Part shown: piece by piece, positions 28,175 through 38,559 of the stretch
Layout of the letters: every line of letters starts with the position of its first letter
Numbering within the stretch: position 1 is the first letter of the stretch
Translations under genes and position numbers: made by a program
Notes under the pieces: generated by a model
What the model was told of the DNA's origin: nothing
Databases searched by the model: none
The model's input: the letters and a program-made list of their open reading frames with translations, nothing else
Assembly (NCBI RefSeq): GCF_000420265.1
Contig: NZ_ATUP01000001.1
Span: forward strand, 496,001 to 560,000
Length of the DNA: 64,000 bases
Origin: Oceanicaulis alexandrii DSM 11625
Lineage (GTDB): Bacteria; Pseudomonadota; Alphaproteobacteria; Caulobacterales; Maricaulaceae
Reading direction: 5' to 3'

Positions 28175-28855
28175 CTAAGCGGGGGACAGGCGCGCTTCAC
28201 ACTGCGCCATGGTATCCCCTTGCGGCTCAAGGGTCAGGCGGATGGACCGGACCAGAACAGCCTCGCCATCCCCGGCGTCACCTGGCCAGATGCCCAGCCA
28301 TTCTACGCCGTTCGCCTGCGCCGTCGGCGCCACCTGATAGCAAATGCCGACCGTGCTCCATGATGGGCTCACAGGTTTCAGGGTCCGCTCGGAATCACCA
28401 TAACCGACTGTGAAATATCCTAACCGGACTTGGTCAATGCGCGTGTCGGGAGCGGCCTGGGCCTCGACCTCCAGCCGGACGATCCGGCCTATTGCGTTCT
28501 CTTCCCATTCAGTGGGTAAAGCCGCGCCGACGCCCGCCGACAACATACCCGCAGCATCAAAAGACGCTGTCGCGCTTAACCGCGCCAGAGGCTCTCCCGC
28601 AGGACCAATCGTCAACTCAAAGCGCGTGCCCGGACCGGGAATGAGCTGACCAAGCGCCTCACCTTCCATGATGAACTGGGTGTCGCTGACAACGGCATCC
28701 ACCGCGCCTGGCCGTATATTGAGCGCCAACGCGACAAGCCCCGCCAACACCAGAGCCGATGCAGGCAGAAAAACCCAATCCGGCGGCGACCAGCGTCCGG
28801 ACCGGCGGATAAGGTCACGCAGCGCTTGCGAGAGATGAAATTCAGTCTGGGCCAT
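28175..28855 (-). CDS. Membrane-anchored protein of unknown function
   Basis: A 226-residue protein with about 25 cytosolic residues, one membrane segment near residues 28-47 (VFLPASALVLAGLVALAL) and a beta-rich outer domain that holds two cysteines (GICYQVAP, MAQCEARL). The domain repeats phrases such as LRVRLTL/SIRLTLEP at its ends and may be a carbohydrate-binding-like sandwich, but no family is recognised. It immediately precedes the 501-residue membrane protein (14 bp gap) and is probably its partner. Confidence 0.65.
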   Translation of the reverse strand: MAQTEFHLSQALRDLIRRSGRWSPPDWVFLPASALVLAGLVALALNIRPGAVDAVVSDTQFIMEGEALGQLIPGPGTRFELTIGPAGEPLARLSATASFDAAGMLSAGVGAALPTEWEENAIGRIVRLEVEAQAAPDTRIDQVRLGYFTVGYGDSERTLKPVSPSWSTVGICYQVAPTAQANGVEWLGIWPGDAGDGEAVLVRSIRLTLEPQGDTMAQCEARLSPA

Positions 28856-29000
28856 GAAACTTCAGGCAGATCCTTCAAACCTCTCCTCACTAAAGGATAA
28901 CGATCCGTCTGGATACCATGTGCAGCGGCGCGGCTCCTCAAACGCTCAGGCCGCCCTCCCGACATGAGAGGACGGCCTGGCGTCTGTCCTGCCCCGAAAA

Positions 29001-31094
29001 TCAGGCGGCGGTGGAGATTTCGGCCTCACCTTGCCGGCCCTTGCGCCGCTCAGGTCCGCGATAGGATGGGTCTTCGCCCTCACGCCGATCCAGCGGACCT
29101 TCCTTGATAGCCTCAAAGAACATCTCGACCGCCTCACGCAGCGTATCCGACTGGCTGGTGAAGGCGTCCGAGGTGGTCTCCAGCATGCCCGCCGCGCTTT
29201 CCGTCTCCGCCACGGCCTCGCCCACATCGCGCACCCCTTTCGCCAGGGTCGTCGTGCTCTCCGCCGCCCGCGACGTGCTTTGTGAGATTTCCCGCGTCGC
29301 TGCGCCCTGCTCCTCGATGGCGCTGGCGATGGAGGCGGTGGCTTCGTTGATCTCCTCGCTCATCTTGGCGATTCCGCGAATGGACTCGACGGAGCCGGAC
29401 ATGGAGCCCTGGATGTCTTTCACAAGGCTCGCCACAGTCTCGGTAGCCTTGCTGGTCTGTTCCGCCAGGTCTTTCACCTCGCTGGCCACAACGGCGAACC
29501 CTTTGCCCGCATCACCGGCGCGCGCCGCCTCGATCGTGGCGTTCAGGGCCAGCAGATTCGTTTGTTCGGCGATATCGTTGATCAGGTCGATCACGTCATT
29601 AATGCTCGACACCCGATCCGCGAGCGCCTCGATCTGATCCACCGAGCTTTGCGAGCGCTGGCCGGCATCGCTGACCTTGTGAGACGCGCTTTCAGTAAGT
29701 CGGGCGATTTCCTGGATCGAGCTTGAGAGCTCTTCGGCCGCCGCCGCCACGGTCTCAACGCTATTTGCGGTCTCGCCCGCCGCGCCGTCCGCAGTTTTGG
29801 CCTGTTCATTCGCGAAAGTCGCTTGCGAATTCAGGCGACCGGCCGTGTGACGCATCTCATGGGTGCGCTCGGCCAGGATTTTCAGAATGCTCTCAACCTT
29901 GACGCGGAACACGTCGATCGCCTCATGGGTCGCCTGAGAGCGCGCTTCACGCTCCTTGCTGGCGACCAAGGCTTCGCTCTCCATCCGGATGCGAGTGATC
30001 TCACCCCTGCGCAACTCATCCACGGCGCGGAACAGATCGCCCAGCTCGTCCTTGCGATCGACGCCTTCAACGTGAAACTCAAGCTCGCCCTGTCGGACGC
30101 GGGCGATGCCGCTGACCACGGCGCCGATATTGGACATGATCAGACGAACGACCATGAACGCCCCCAGCACCGCAAGCGCCAGGCCGAAAACACCCAACGC
30201 CGTGCTCACGAGCTTTTGCTGGGTGAAGGCGGCTTCGATTTCATCGCCGACCTGCGATTGCAGGTCGACCACATCGTCGACCACGAGATTGACGGCGCCG
30301 GCCATCTGGGGACCGAGCTGATCGAGCTCGTTTCGCGCCAGCGAGTTTAGCTGCTCTGTGATGCCCACAGCCGCCTCAAAACGCGCCGAATAGGCTTGCA
30401 CATCGTCATGAATGGGTTGCACCGCGCTGTGCATGATCTCCTCGTCCGATCGCAAGACCCGGTTCAACATGGTGTTGAGCATCTCGAGTTCGGACTGGGC
30501 GCGATCAAAACTGGCCCCATAGCCTTCGGTCAGCGACCGGCGGCCATAATAACGCGCCTGGAGAAGCGAACGGATGGCTTCCGCCATCATCAGCATGGAC
30601 TGGTCGGCGCCCATCATCTCGGCGACGGCGAGCGTATCGCCCAGCTGCCCCAGCAGACGGTCTTCGAAATCAGTCAGGGATGAAATCTCACCGTCCAGAA
30701 GCTGCCGGCGTGTGATGTATTGTTCGAACGCTTCAGCGTATCGATCCCCAAATTCCTCAACACGTTGGAGATCCTCGCGCACCTCATTATTGCTTAACCG
30801 GGTCTGGACGGCGACGATGCCGGTGTTGAGCTGTTCGCGCTTGCTCCAGGCGTTTTCCGCCATGGCGGGGTCGCCGGTCACCCGATAGACATAAGTGTCG
30901 TTCTGGAAGCTGGCGACCGCCTCCTGAATGTCCGCCACATCGACGGACGCCTGCGACATGGTTCGGAAGCGTGCAAAATTCGCTCCACTGGCGGTAGCGA
31001 AGACAAACCCCGCCACGACCATGACAATGACGATGAAAGCCATCATACCGAACCCGCCAAATAATTGGGTTCTCAGCGATAAATTTTTGAGCAC
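29001..31094 (-). CDS. Methyl-accepting chemotaxis protein
   Basis: A 697-residue transmembrane chemoreceptor. Order: TM1 (about 12-33), a helical periplasmic sensor of about 270 residues, TM2 (about 300-325), a HAMP domain with [19 protein letters not shown], and the cytosolic signalling hairpin with the highly conserved tip [38 protein letters not shown]. Methylation helices flank the tip. The C-terminus ends [15 protein letters not shown] and lacks a typical CheR-binding pentapeptide. The ligand is unknown; the helical sensor suggests a 4-helix-bundle or HBM-like type. Single gene with no che genes nearby. Confidence 0.93.
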   Translation of the reverse strand: MLKNLSLRTQLFGGFGMMAFIVIVMVVAGFVFATASGANFARFRTMSQASVDVADIQEAVASFQNDTYVYRVTGDPAMAENAWSKREQLNTGIVAVQTRLSNNEVREDLQRVEEFGDRYAEAFEQYITRRQLLDGEISSLTDFEDRLLGQLGDTLAVAEMMGADQSMLMMAEAIRSLLQARYYGRRSLTEGYGASFDRAQSELEMLNTMLNRVLRSDEEIMHSAVQPIHDDVQAYSARFEAAVGITEQLNSLARNELDQLGPQMAGAVNLVVDDVVDLQSQVGDEIEAAFTQQKLVSTALGVFGLALAVLGAFMVVRLIMSNIGAVVSGIARVRQGELEFHVEGVDRKDELGDLFRAVDELRRGEITRIRMESEALVASKEREARSQATHEAIDVFRVKVESILKILAERTHEMRHTAGRLNSQATFANEQAKTADGAAGETANSVETVAAAAEELSSSIQEIARLTESASHKVSDAGQRSQSSVDQIEALADRVSSINDVIDLINDIAEQTNLLALNATIEAARAGDAGKGFAVVASEVKDLAEQTSKATETVASLVKDIQGSMSGSVESIRGIAKMSEEINEATASIASAIEEQGAATREISQSTSRAAESTTTLAKGVRDVGEAVAETESAAGMLETTSDAFTSQSDTLREAVEMFFEAIKEGPLDRREGEDPSYRGPERRKGRQGEAEISTAA

Positions 31095-31240
31095 GGTGCT
31101 CTCCCTGTAAGCACATCACAAGGCTCACAGCATGGCGCCAATTCGGCTCAGGATTGTAAATCACCTGCGCGCATTCCCGTTAGAGGGGTTCTCACCAGAG
31201 GATATGCATAGACATAACAACAACCTTATGGGTTGTTTGG

Positions 31241-32005
31241 CTAATCTCGTTCGATCCTCGCCTTGCCCCGACCGATGGCCAGCGCCTTGATCACGCCGCG
31301 GAAGGTCCGGACCTCCTGCTGCGTTAACCCTCCGCGCGCAAAAATATTGATCAGGTTCTGCATCATCAGCGGCGTCTTTTCCGGAGGATAGAAAAAGCCC
31401 GCCCGATCAAGTTCGTCTTCAAGATGGGCGTAAAGCCCTTGCAGCTCAGCCACGCTGGCGCGGTCTTCGAGCGGTTTGAACTCCGCGGGCGCCGGATCCC
31501 CCGCACGCCATTCATGCGCCAGCACGCCGACCGCCATGGAGAGGTTCAACGATGAGAAGTTGCGGTCGACCGGCAAGGTGATGATGGCGTTCGAAATCGT
31601 GATCGCCGTGTTGGGCAGACCGGACTTCTCAGCCCCGAACAACACACCGACCCGTTGCCCCGCTTGAATATGCCCGCGGATCTCCGACATGGCGGCGCGG
31701 GCCGTATGCACGGGTTTGACCATGCTGCGCGGCTGCGCCGTGGTCGCGTACAGCGTCTGGCAATCCGCAATCGCTTCTTCCAGCGTCGCAAACACGCGCG
31801 CCTGCTTGAGAACGGGCGAGTCCGTGGCCATGGTCTCGGCTTTGGGGTTAGGCCAGCCATCGCGCGGATTGACGATTCGCAACTCCGGCAACGCGAAATT
31901 GCCCATCACCCGGCAGGCCGCGCCGATGTTTTCACCCATTTGTGGTTCGACCAGAATGAAGACAGGGTTCTGAGCTTCGACCAAGGTCGGGTCTGACTGA
32001 GTCAC
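31241..32005 (-). CDS. trmJ: tRNA 2'-O-methyltransferase TrmJ-like
   Basis: A 254-residue SPOUT-class methyltransferase expected to methylate the 2'-OH of nucleotide 32 in several tRNAs. Signatures: FILVEPQMGENIGAACRVMGNF (motif 1), VLFGAEKSGLPN (motif 2), and LPVDRNFSSLNLSMAVGVLAHEW (knot motif 3). The GTG start at 32005 sits 5 nt after GAGGG and is the first plausible start; the frame remains open far upstream only as the complement of icd. It lies divergent from icd, sharing a 129 bp promoter region. Confidence 0.92.
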   Translation of the reverse strand: MTQSDPTLVEAQNPVFILVEPQMGENIGAACRVMGNFALPELRIVNPRDGWPNPKAETMATDSPVLKQARVFATLEEAIADCQTLYATTAQPRSMVKPVHTARAAMSEIRGHIQAGQRVGVLFGAEKSGLPNTAITISNAIITLPVDRNFSSLNLSMAVGVLAHEWRAGDPAPAEFKPLEDRASVAELQGLYAHLEDELDRAGFFYPPEKTPLMMQNLINIFARGGLTQQEVRTFRGVIKALAIGRGKARIERD

Positions 32006-32134
32006 GGGCGCCCTCTTTCTCTTACAGCGGTGCGGTGCTAGACACCCGCCACACATTCGTCCACCCCTCGACGCGGCATGTCGCATTTTGCTTGTGCGAC
32101 ACCTCATGCCCACAGAACACGGAAGATACGCTTC

Positions 32135-33358
32135 ATGGCCAAGATCAAAGTCGACAATCCGGTCGTCGAACTCGACGGCGACGAGATGACCCGCATCATC
32201 TGGGCGCTGATCAAGGAAAAGCTGATCCTGCCTTATCTGGACATCGACCTGAAATACTACGACCTCTCGATCGAAAAACGCGACGAGACCGATGACCAGA
32301 TCACGGTTGAATCCGCCGAAGCCATCAAGCATTACGGCGTCGGCGTGAAATGCGCCACCATCACGCCCGATGAAGCGCGCGTGGAAGAGTTCGGCCTCAA
32401 GAAAATGTGGCGCTCGCCCAACGGCACTATCCGCAACATTCTGGGCGGCGTGGTGTTCCGCGAGCCGATCGTGATCAAGAACGTGCCGCGGCTGGTTCCG
32501 GGCTGGACCAAGCCGATCGTCATCGGCCGTCACGCCTTTGGCGACCAGTACAAGGCCACAGACATGCTGGTGCCGGGCCCGGGCAAGCTGACCCTGACCT
32601 ACACGCCGGCGGACGGCGGCGAGCCGATCACTCACGAAGTGTTCGACTTCCCGAGCTCCGGCGTCGCCATGGGCATGTATAACCTTGATGAATCCATCAA
32701 GGATTTCGCCCGCGCCTCGCTGCGCTATGGCCTCGATCGCGGCTGGCCGGTGTATCTGTCCACCAAGAACACCATCATGAAAGCCTATGACGGCCGCTTC
32801 AAAGATATCTTCCAGGCCGTCTTTGATTCCGAGTTCAAGGCGGATTTCGACGCCAAGGGCATCACCTACGAGCACCGTCTGATCGACGACATGGTCGCGG
32901 CGGCCATGAAATGGTCGGGTGGTTTCGTCTGGGCCTGTAAGAACTATGACGGCGACGTGCAGTCCGACACCGTGGCGCAGGGCTTCGGCTCGCTGGGCCT
33001 GATGACGTCTGTGCTGATGACCCCGGATGGGAAAACCGTCGAAGCCGAAGCGGCGCACGGCACCGTGACCCGTCACTATCGCCAGCACCAGCGCGGCGAG
33101 AAGACCTCGACGAACTCCATCGCCTCGATCTTCGCCTGGACCCGCGGCCTGAAATATCGCGGCAAGATGGACGGCAATGAGCTGGTGGTTCAGTTCGCAG
33201 AAGATCTCGAGCAGACCATCATTGGCACCGTGGAAGCCGGCTACATGACCAAGGACCTGGCGCTTCTGGTCGGCGACCAGCAGGGCTGGCTGTCCACCGA
33301 AGGCTTCCTGGACACCGTGGCCGAGCGCTTCGCAGAAGTGATGAAAGACAAGGTGTAA
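32135..33358 (+). CDS. icd: NADP-dependent isocitrate dehydrogenase
   Basis: Oxidises isocitrate to 2-oxoglutarate in the TCA cycle. The 407-residue protein is of the eukaryote-like type II homodimer class found in alphaproteobacteria, recognised by [56 protein letters not shown] and the metal-binding [24 protein letters not shown]. The ATG at 32135 is preferred over the ATG at 32078, which would add 19 residues with no family match. A strong terminator follows. Confidence 0.96.
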   Translation: MAKIKVDNPVVELDGDEMTRIIWALIKEKLILPYLDIDLKYYDLSIEKRDETDDQITVESAEAIKHYGVGVKCATITPDEARVEEFGLKKMWRSPNGTIRNILGGVVFREPIVIKNVPRLVPGWTKPIVIGRHAFGDQYKATDMLVPGPGKLTLTYTPADGGEPITHEVFDFPSSGVAMGMYNLDESIKDFARASLRYGLDRGWPVYLSTKNTIMKAYDGRFKDIFQAVFDSEFKADFDAKGITYEHRLIDDMVAAAMKWSGGFVWACKNYDGDVQSDTVAQGFGSLGLMTSVLMTPDGKTVEAEAAHGTVTRHYRQHQRGEKTSTNSIASIFAWTRGLKYRGKMDGNELVVQFAEDLEQTIIGTVEAGYMTKDLALLVGDQQGWLSTEGFLDTVAERFAEVMKDKV

Positions 33359-33382
33359 GCCTCAGCGCTGATACGTTGAACG

Positions 33383-33414
33383 AAAAGGCCGGGCGCTTCG
33401 CCCGGCCTTTTTTT
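33383..33414. terminator. Bidirectional terminator between icd and kef
   Basis: AAAAGGCCGGGCG/CGCCCGGCCTTTT, 13 bp, CTT loop, followed by further T. It can end icd on the plus strand and the antiporter gene on the minus strand. Confidence 0.92.
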
Positions 33415-33428
33415 GCGTCCCGATTCGG

Positions 33429-35162
33429 TCAAACCGCGTCCGATGCGTAGACATCCTCGCGTTCCGCCGCCAGGCGGTCGCGGACGATGTCGGCGGATAG
33501 CCCCAGGTCTTCGAGCGCCCGGCCCGCCAGCTGCAGCGCGGCTTCCGCAGTTTCCAGCGTCACATGGCTGGCGCCGGCCGCGGCCAGTTCCACCGCATGA
33601 CGGCGGTCGCGCCCGCGCGCAATGATCAAAGCGTCAGGCCGAAGATTGCGCGCCGCCCGGACCATGTCAGACGCTTTCTGCGCGTCGTCCACGGTGACCA
33701 CGAACATGTCCGCGCGTGCGGCGCCTGCCCGCTCCAGAAACTCGGCGCGCCCCGCATCCCCATAAAACACCGGCCAGCCTTCCTCGCGGCCCTTGGCGAC
33801 CTTCTCCGCGTTCATGTCGAGCGCGATCATGGTGACGTTCTCGGTCTCCAGCACGCGCGCCATGGTGCGGCCCACACGACCGAAGCCGGCGATGATCACA
33901 TGGCCTTCCAGATCAACCAGGTCAGAGGGCAGCTCGGTCTGTCCCACGCTTTCTTCCGACCGGGTCGCGAGCTTGCGGCCAATCGCAGCCAGGGCCGGCG
34001 TGAGCAACATGGACAGCCCGGCGATGGCCGCGACCATCGTGGCGGTTTCAGCAGGGATGACATCGCCCGCATTGGCGGTGGCGAGAATGACAAACGCGAA
34101 CTCACCCGCCGGCGCCAGCAAAAAGGCCGCTTCCAGCGACAGTCGGTGATCCCCGGCGAACAGGCGACACGCCAGATAGACCAGCAGCCCCTTCACGATC
34201 AGCATGCCGACAAGCCCGGCCAGCACCAGCCCGACATTCTGCCACACGGCGCCCAGATCAAGCCCCATTCCGACCGTCATGAAGAAGACGCCCAGCAACA
34301 GGCCCTTGAAGGGCTCAAGGTCGATCTCGGCCTGATGCTTGAACTCGGTCTCCCCCAGCATCAAACCGGCCAGAAACGCGCCCAGCGCCAGCGACAACCC
34401 GGCGCCTGCGGTCAGCATGGAGGCGCCGACCACCACCGCCAGCGTCAGCGCCATCAAAAGGTCGCGCCCGCCCGCTTTCGCCACCAGACGAAACACCGGG
34501 CGCAGCACCAGACGGCCCAGCAACAAGATCCACGCCAGCGCCAGAACGCCCTGAAACAGGGCGCTGAGCAGAGCGGCGCCGATATCTGCGCCGGAATCGC
34601 GCGTGAGAAAGCCCACAAGGATCAGGATGGGGGCCACCAGAATGTCCTGCATCAACAGAACCGACAACGATGCCCGCCCCACAGGCGCAGCAGTGCGGCG
34701 TTCCTCGGCCATGATCTGCATGACGATAGCGGTGGAGGAGAGCGCCAGCGCCAAGCCGATCACAAGGGCGGTCGGCGCAGTCTGGCCAATCACAAAGCAC
34801 GCGACGCCCAGCACAGCCGCGCTGCCGAACGCCTGCAGCCCGCCGGCGCCAAACACGGCGCGCCGCAATTGCCAGAGCCGCTGGAATGACAATTCCAGAC
34901 CCAACAGGAACAGCAGGAACAACACGCCCAGCTCGGCGAAGGGCTTGGCGGCTTCGGGTTCTGAAATCGTCACCCATTCCAGCACCGCAAAACGTTCGGC
35001 GAGCCCGCCAAGCGCGAACGGGCCGAGCGCCAGCCCCGCAATCAGGAATCCGAGTACGGAGCTGAGCTTGAACAGGCGAAAGAGCGGCACTACGACGCCC
35101 GCGGCGATCAGGAAGACCACCGCATCCTTCAGCCAGATTTCATAGCCATGCCCGTGTTCCAT
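33429..35162 (-). CDS. Kef-type K+/H+ antiporter (CPA2)
   Basis: A 577-residue inner-membrane cation:proton antiporter of the CPA2 family. About 12 membrane helices fill residues 10-385, with the conserved GFLIAGLALGP start and SSTAIVMQI/MAEER segments. The C-terminal cytosolic part is an RCK/TrkA-N nucleotide-binding domain, VIIAGFGRVGRTMARVLE. It resembles KefB/KefC, which release K+ during electrophile stress under glutathione control; that the system works this way here is inferred. The ATG at 35162 is preferred over a GTG one codon upstream. Confidence 0.88.
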   Translation of the reverse strand: MEHGHGYEIWLKDAVVFLIAAGVVVPLFRLFKLSSVLGFLIAGLALGPFALGGLAERFAVLEWVTISEPEAAKPFAELGVLFLLFLLGLELSFQRLWQLRRAVFGAGGLQAFGSAAVLGVACFVIGQTAPTALVIGLALALSSTAIVMQIMAEERRTAAPVGRASLSVLLMQDILVAPILILVGFLTRDSGADIGAALLSALFQGVLALAWILLLGRLVLRPVFRLVAKAGGRDLLMALTLAVVVGASMLTAGAGLSLALGAFLAGLMLGETEFKHQAEIDLEPFKGLLLGVFFMTVGMGLDLGAVWQNVGLVLAGLVGMLIVKGLLVYLACRLFAGDHRLSLEAAFLLAPAGEFAFVILATANAGDVIPAETATMVAAIAGLSMLLTPALAAIGRKLATRSEESVGQTELPSDLVDLEGHVIIAGFGRVGRTMARVLETENVTMIALDMNAEKVAKGREEGWPVFYGDAGRAEFLERAGAARADMFVVTVDDAQKASDMVRAARNLRPDALIIARGRDRRHAVELAAAGASHVTLETAEAALQLAGRALEDLGLSADIVRDRLAAEREDVYASDAV

Positions 35163-35273
35163 CACTCATCCCCGCTCGCCTGATTGGTCATCAGGTTAAC
35201 CTTAAACGGGAAAGTCCAGACGGTTTATGAACGAGGCGTACAAAATGGTGCGGCGAAACCGCCTCGTTTACAC

Positions 35274-35732
35274 TCAGACGCTGACGGGGCCGCCATCGCG
35301 CTTCAAGGTCACGAAGACTTCAGACGCGATGCGCCAGTCATCTCCGTCCAGACGCCATTTGGCGAAATACCGGCCCGAATATCGCACTTCAAACCCCTGG
35401 GCGGACCATTGGCCTTTCCAGCGTCCAGTCTCCGCCGCCAGCAGGCCGTCCTCCCCCACATCAATACGCATGGGCGTGCGCACATAGCTGACATCGGGCG
35501 CTTGGCCGATGATGGACCGCCAGGCGTCCAGCTGGGCGCCCCGCCCCGCCATAAGCTCGGCGTCATCACCGGGCACCAGCGTGCAGTCTTCGCACAGCGC
35601 CAGCGCGATTCCGTCAAAGTCACGTTCTGACAAGGCCGCGTTGAACGCGGCGCGGGCGGCGGCGATCTGTTTCGCCACCGCCTTGTCGCCGGTCATCTGA
35701 ATATCCGCGCCCGGTTTGGGTCGCTTGACCAT
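35274..35732 (-). CDS. NTF2/SnoaL-like small protein
   Basis: A 152-residue protein of the NTF2-like superfamily (SnoaL/DUF4440 type) with an N-terminal helix, then FDGIALALCEDCTLVPGDDAELMAGR and a beta-sheet ending DDWRIASEVFVTL. Such folds act as small-molecule enzymes or binding proteins; the role here is unknown. Its ATG shares the A with the TGA stop of alaS (TGATG), so translation is likely coupled to alaS. No link between the two functions is known. Confidence 0.8.
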   Translation of the reverse strand: MVKRPKPGADIQMTGDKAVAKQIAAARAAFNAALSERDFDGIALALCEDCTLVPGDDAELMAGRGAQLDAWRSIIGQAPDVSYVRTPMRIDVGEDGLLAAETGRWKGQWSAQGFEVRYSGRYFAKWRLDGDDWRIASEVFVTLKRDGGPVSV

Positions 35733-38386
35733 CAGCCCGCCAGCGCGGTGCGGATCGCAGCGAGCGCCTCCTCGGCTTTCGCCCCGTCCGGGCCGCCCGC
35801 CTGAGCAAAATCGGGACGGCCGCCGCCGCCCTTGCCGCCCACGGCGCCCACTGCGGCGCGCACCAGATCCACCGCGCTCATTGCGCCCACCAGATCATCG
35901 GTCAGGCCCACGGCGAGCGCCGCCTTGCCCTCATTGACGCCGACAAACGCCGCGACGCCCGAGCCCATCTGCTTGCGGGCTTCATCCACCAGGCCGCGCA
36001 GATCCTTGCCCCCGACGCCCTCGACCACGCGCGCGATCAGCTTCACGCCATTGATCTCTTCCGGACCGGCCGGCGCCGCGGCGCCGCCCCCGCCCATGGC
36101 GAGCTGCTTCTTGGCTTCAGCGAGCTGACGCTCCAGCGTCTTGCGTTCGGCCTGCAGCGCAGCGACCCGGTCCACCAGCTCATGGGTCGGTACTTTCAGC
36201 GACAAGGCTGCGACCTTGGCCTTGTTGGCTTCGGTTTCCAGCCATTGGCGCGCCGCCTCGCCGGTCAGGGCCTCCAAACGGCGCACGCCCGAACTGACCG
36301 AGCTTTCGCCCACGATCTTGAACAGGGCAATATCACCAGTGCGGTCCACATGGATGCCGCCGCACAGCTCAACCGAATAGGCCTTGTCGTCGTCTTTCAG
36401 AGAGTCGCCCATGGCGAGCACGCGAACGGTGTCGCCATACTTCTCGCCAAACAAGGCCAGCGCGCCCGCCTTAATCGCTTTCTCCGGCGTCATTTCGGCG
36501 ATCTTCGCGGCGGCGTTCTGACGGATCACGGCGTTGACCTGCGCTTCGATGGCGGCGGTCTCCGCTTCGCTCAGCGCCTTGGCGTGGGCGAAGTCGAACC
36601 GCAACCGGTCCGGTCCCACATAGGACCCTTTCTGGGTCACATGCGGCCCCAGCACGTCGCGCAGGGCGGCGTGCAACAGGTGGGTGGCGGAGTGATTGGC
36701 GCGGACTTTCGTGCGGCGTTCAGCGTCCACCTTCAGGGCCGCCGCATCGCCCAGCTTGATCGCGCCATGCTCCAGCACGCCGATATGAGCGTAAATCTCG
36801 CCGGCGCGTTTTTGCACGTCGGTGACGGTGAACACGGCGCCATTGTCAAACGTGATGACGCCCGCATCCCCGATCTGACCGCCGCCCTCAGCGTAAAACG
36901 GCGTGGATTTGAAGATCAGCTCGGCGCCTGCGCCCTCAGCCAGGTCAGACTGCTCCGCCCCGTCCGCGACGATCGCAGTCAATTCAGACTGGCCGTCATG
37001 GTTCTGATACCCGGTGAACTGCGTCGCGCCCAGACGATCGCGAACCGCGAACCAGAGCGCCTCCGGCGCGGCCTGGCCCGACCCGCTCCAGCTGGCGCGC
37101 GCATCAGAGCGCTGACGCTCCATGGCGGCGTCAAACCCGGCCTGATCCACGCTCAGCCCCCGCGTGCGCAGCGCGTCTTCAGTCAGGTCCAGCGGGAAGC
37201 CGTAAGTGTCGTACAGCTTGAACGCGGTTTCGCCTGGCAGGGCGTCGCCCTCTTTAAGGTCCGCCGTCGCCTCTTCCAGAAGCGTCAGGCCGCGGCCCAG
37301 CGTACGCTGAAAGCGTTCTTCCTCGCCGCGCAAGGTCTCCTCGATCGCCGGCAAGGCGCGCGGCAATTCGGGGAAGGCTTCGCCCATCTCGTCAGACAGG
37401 GTTTTCGCAAGACCGAACAGCACCGGCTCATTGGCGCCCAGAAGGTGCGCATGGCGCATGGCGCGGCGCATGATCCGGCGCAGCACATAGCCCCGGCCTT
37501 CATTGGACGGCGTCACGCCATCCGCGATCAGGAAGGAGGTGGAGCGCAAATGGTCTGCAATGACACGGTGGCTCGCCAGCGCATCGCCCTCGGCCTTCAC
37601 CTTCAACGCCTCTTCAGAGGCGTTGATCAGGGTCTTGAACAGGTCCACATCATAATTGTTGTGCACGCCCTGCAGCACTGCCGCGATGCGTTCGAGCCCC
37701 ATGCCGGTGTCGATGGAGGGTTTGGGCAGGTTGATGCGCTCGCCGCCCGCCTGCTGCTCATATTGCATGAACACCAGGTTCCAGATCTCGATGAAGCGGT
37801 CGCCATCCTCTTCCGGCGTGCCGGGAGGGCCGCCCCAGATCTCCGGGCCGTGATCAAAGAAGATCTCCGAACACGGACCGCACGGGCCGGTGTCGCCCAT
37901 GGACCAGAAATTGTCCGAGGTGGAGATGCGGATGATCTTTTCGTCGGGCAGGCCGGCGATCTTTCGCCAAAGCGCCGCCGCTTCTTCATCTTCAGAATAG
38001 ACCGTGACCAGGAGCTTGTCCTTGGGCAGGCCGAATTCCTTGGTGACCATGGTCCAGGCGAACTCGATCGCCTGTTCCTTGAAATAGTCGCCGAAGGAAA
38101 AATTCCCCAGCATCTCAAAGAAGGTGTGGTGGCGCGCCGTATACCCGACATTATCGAGGTCATTGTGCTTGCCGCCCGCGCGCACGCATTTCTGCGAACT
38201 GGTGGCGCGCACATAATCGCGCTTTTCAGCGCCCGTGAAGACGTTCTTGAACGGCACCATGCCGGCGTTCACAAACAATAAGGTCGGGTCGTCCTGCGGC
38301 ACGAGCGGCGCGGACTGAACGATCTCATGGCCTTCTTTGCCGAAGAAATCGAGAAACTGGCGGCGAATATCGCGCAAGGCGGTCAT
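35732..38386 (-). CDS. alaS: Alanyl-tRNA synthetase
   Basis: Charges tRNA-Ala and edits mischarged Ser and Gly. The 884-residue class II synthetase has the aminoacylation core ([49 protein letters not shown]), the editing domain ([17 protein letters not shown] and [12 protein letters not shown], with the zinc/editing histidines and cysteine) and the C-terminal oligomerisation domain rich in coiled coil and Ala/Gly. Downstream of recA on the same strand but 170 bp away. Its stop overlaps the start of the NTF2-like gene by one base. Confidence 0.96.
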   Translation of the reverse strand: MTALRDIRRQFLDFFGKEGHEIVQSAPLVPQDDPTLLFVNAGMVPFKNVFTGAEKRDYVRATSSQKCVRAGGKHNDLDNVGYTARHHTFFEMLGNFSFGDYFKEQAIEFAWTMVTKEFGLPKDKLLVTVYSEDEEAAALWRKIAGLPDEKIIRISTSDNFWSMGDTGPCGPCSEIFFDHGPEIWGGPPGTPEEDGDRFIEIWNLVFMQYEQQAGGERINLPKPSIDTGMGLERIAAVLQGVHNNYDVDLFKTLINASEEALKVKAEGDALASHRVIADHLRSTSFLIADGVTPSNEGRGYVLRRIMRRAMRHAHLLGANEPVLFGLAKTLSDEMGEAFPELPRALPAIEETLRGEEERFQRTLGRGLTLLEEATADLKEGDALPGETAFKLYDTYGFPLDLTEDALRTRGLSVDQAGFDAAMERQRSDARASWSGSGQAAPEALWFAVRDRLGATQFTGYQNHDGQSELTAIVADGAEQSDLAEGAGAELIFKSTPFYAEGGGQIGDAGVITFDNGAVFTVTDVQKRAGEIYAHIGVLEHGAIKLGDAAALKVDAERRTKVRANHSATHLLHAALRDVLGPHVTQKGSYVGPDRLRFDFAHAKALSEAETAAIEAQVNAVIRQNAAAKIAEMTPEKAIKAGALALFGEKYGDTVRVLAMGDSLKDDDKAYSVELCGGIHVDRTGDIALFKIVGESSVSSGVRRLEALTGEAARQWLETEANKAKVAALSLKVPTHELVDRVAALQAERKTLERQLAEAKKQLAMGGGGAAAPAGPEEINGVKLIARVVEGVGGKDLRGLVDEARKQMGSGVAAFVGVNEGKAALAVGLTDDLVGAMSAVDLVRAAVGAVGGKGGGGRPDFAQAGGPDGAKAEEALAAIRTALAG

Positions 38387-38476
38387 GTATGCACTCCGGG
38401 CGCTGGCGCGCGGCGTTGAGAGGGTGGTCGCCCGCTCATGCGGCGGCCTTTGGGTGTCGGTTCACCCCCATATACG

Positions 38477-38534
38477 AACGGGCGCCCGGCAAAGCCAAGC
38501 GCCCGTTGTAGATTCATCACCGTTTTGGCGGTGA
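38477..38534 (-). terminator. Hairpins downstream of recA
   Basis: AACGGGCGC (38477-38485) pairs with GCGCCCGTT (38499-38507) across a 13 nt loop, and a weaker 6 bp stem TCACCG/CGGTGA lies at 38517-38522/38529-38534. Neither has a good T-tract on the minus strand. They may end recA or form part of the alaS leader. Confidence 0.4.
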
Positions 38535-38559
38535 AGGATGCGATTCGTCCCCCTCGGAA

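Noticed and set aside
31241-33088. Continuous 615-codon minus-strand frame through trmJ and the complement of icd
   Set aside because: Only the part from GTG 32005 matches TrmJ and has a ribosome-binding site; upstream is the antisense of icd.
33564-34889. 441-codon plus-strand frame opposite the Kef-type antiporter
   Set aside because: Gln/His/Arg-rich antisense product, no domain, no independent signals.
36182-38281. 699-codon plus-strand frame opposite alaS
   Set aside because: It is the antisense of a certain gene; long shadow frames are normal in high-GC DNA with strong third-position bias.
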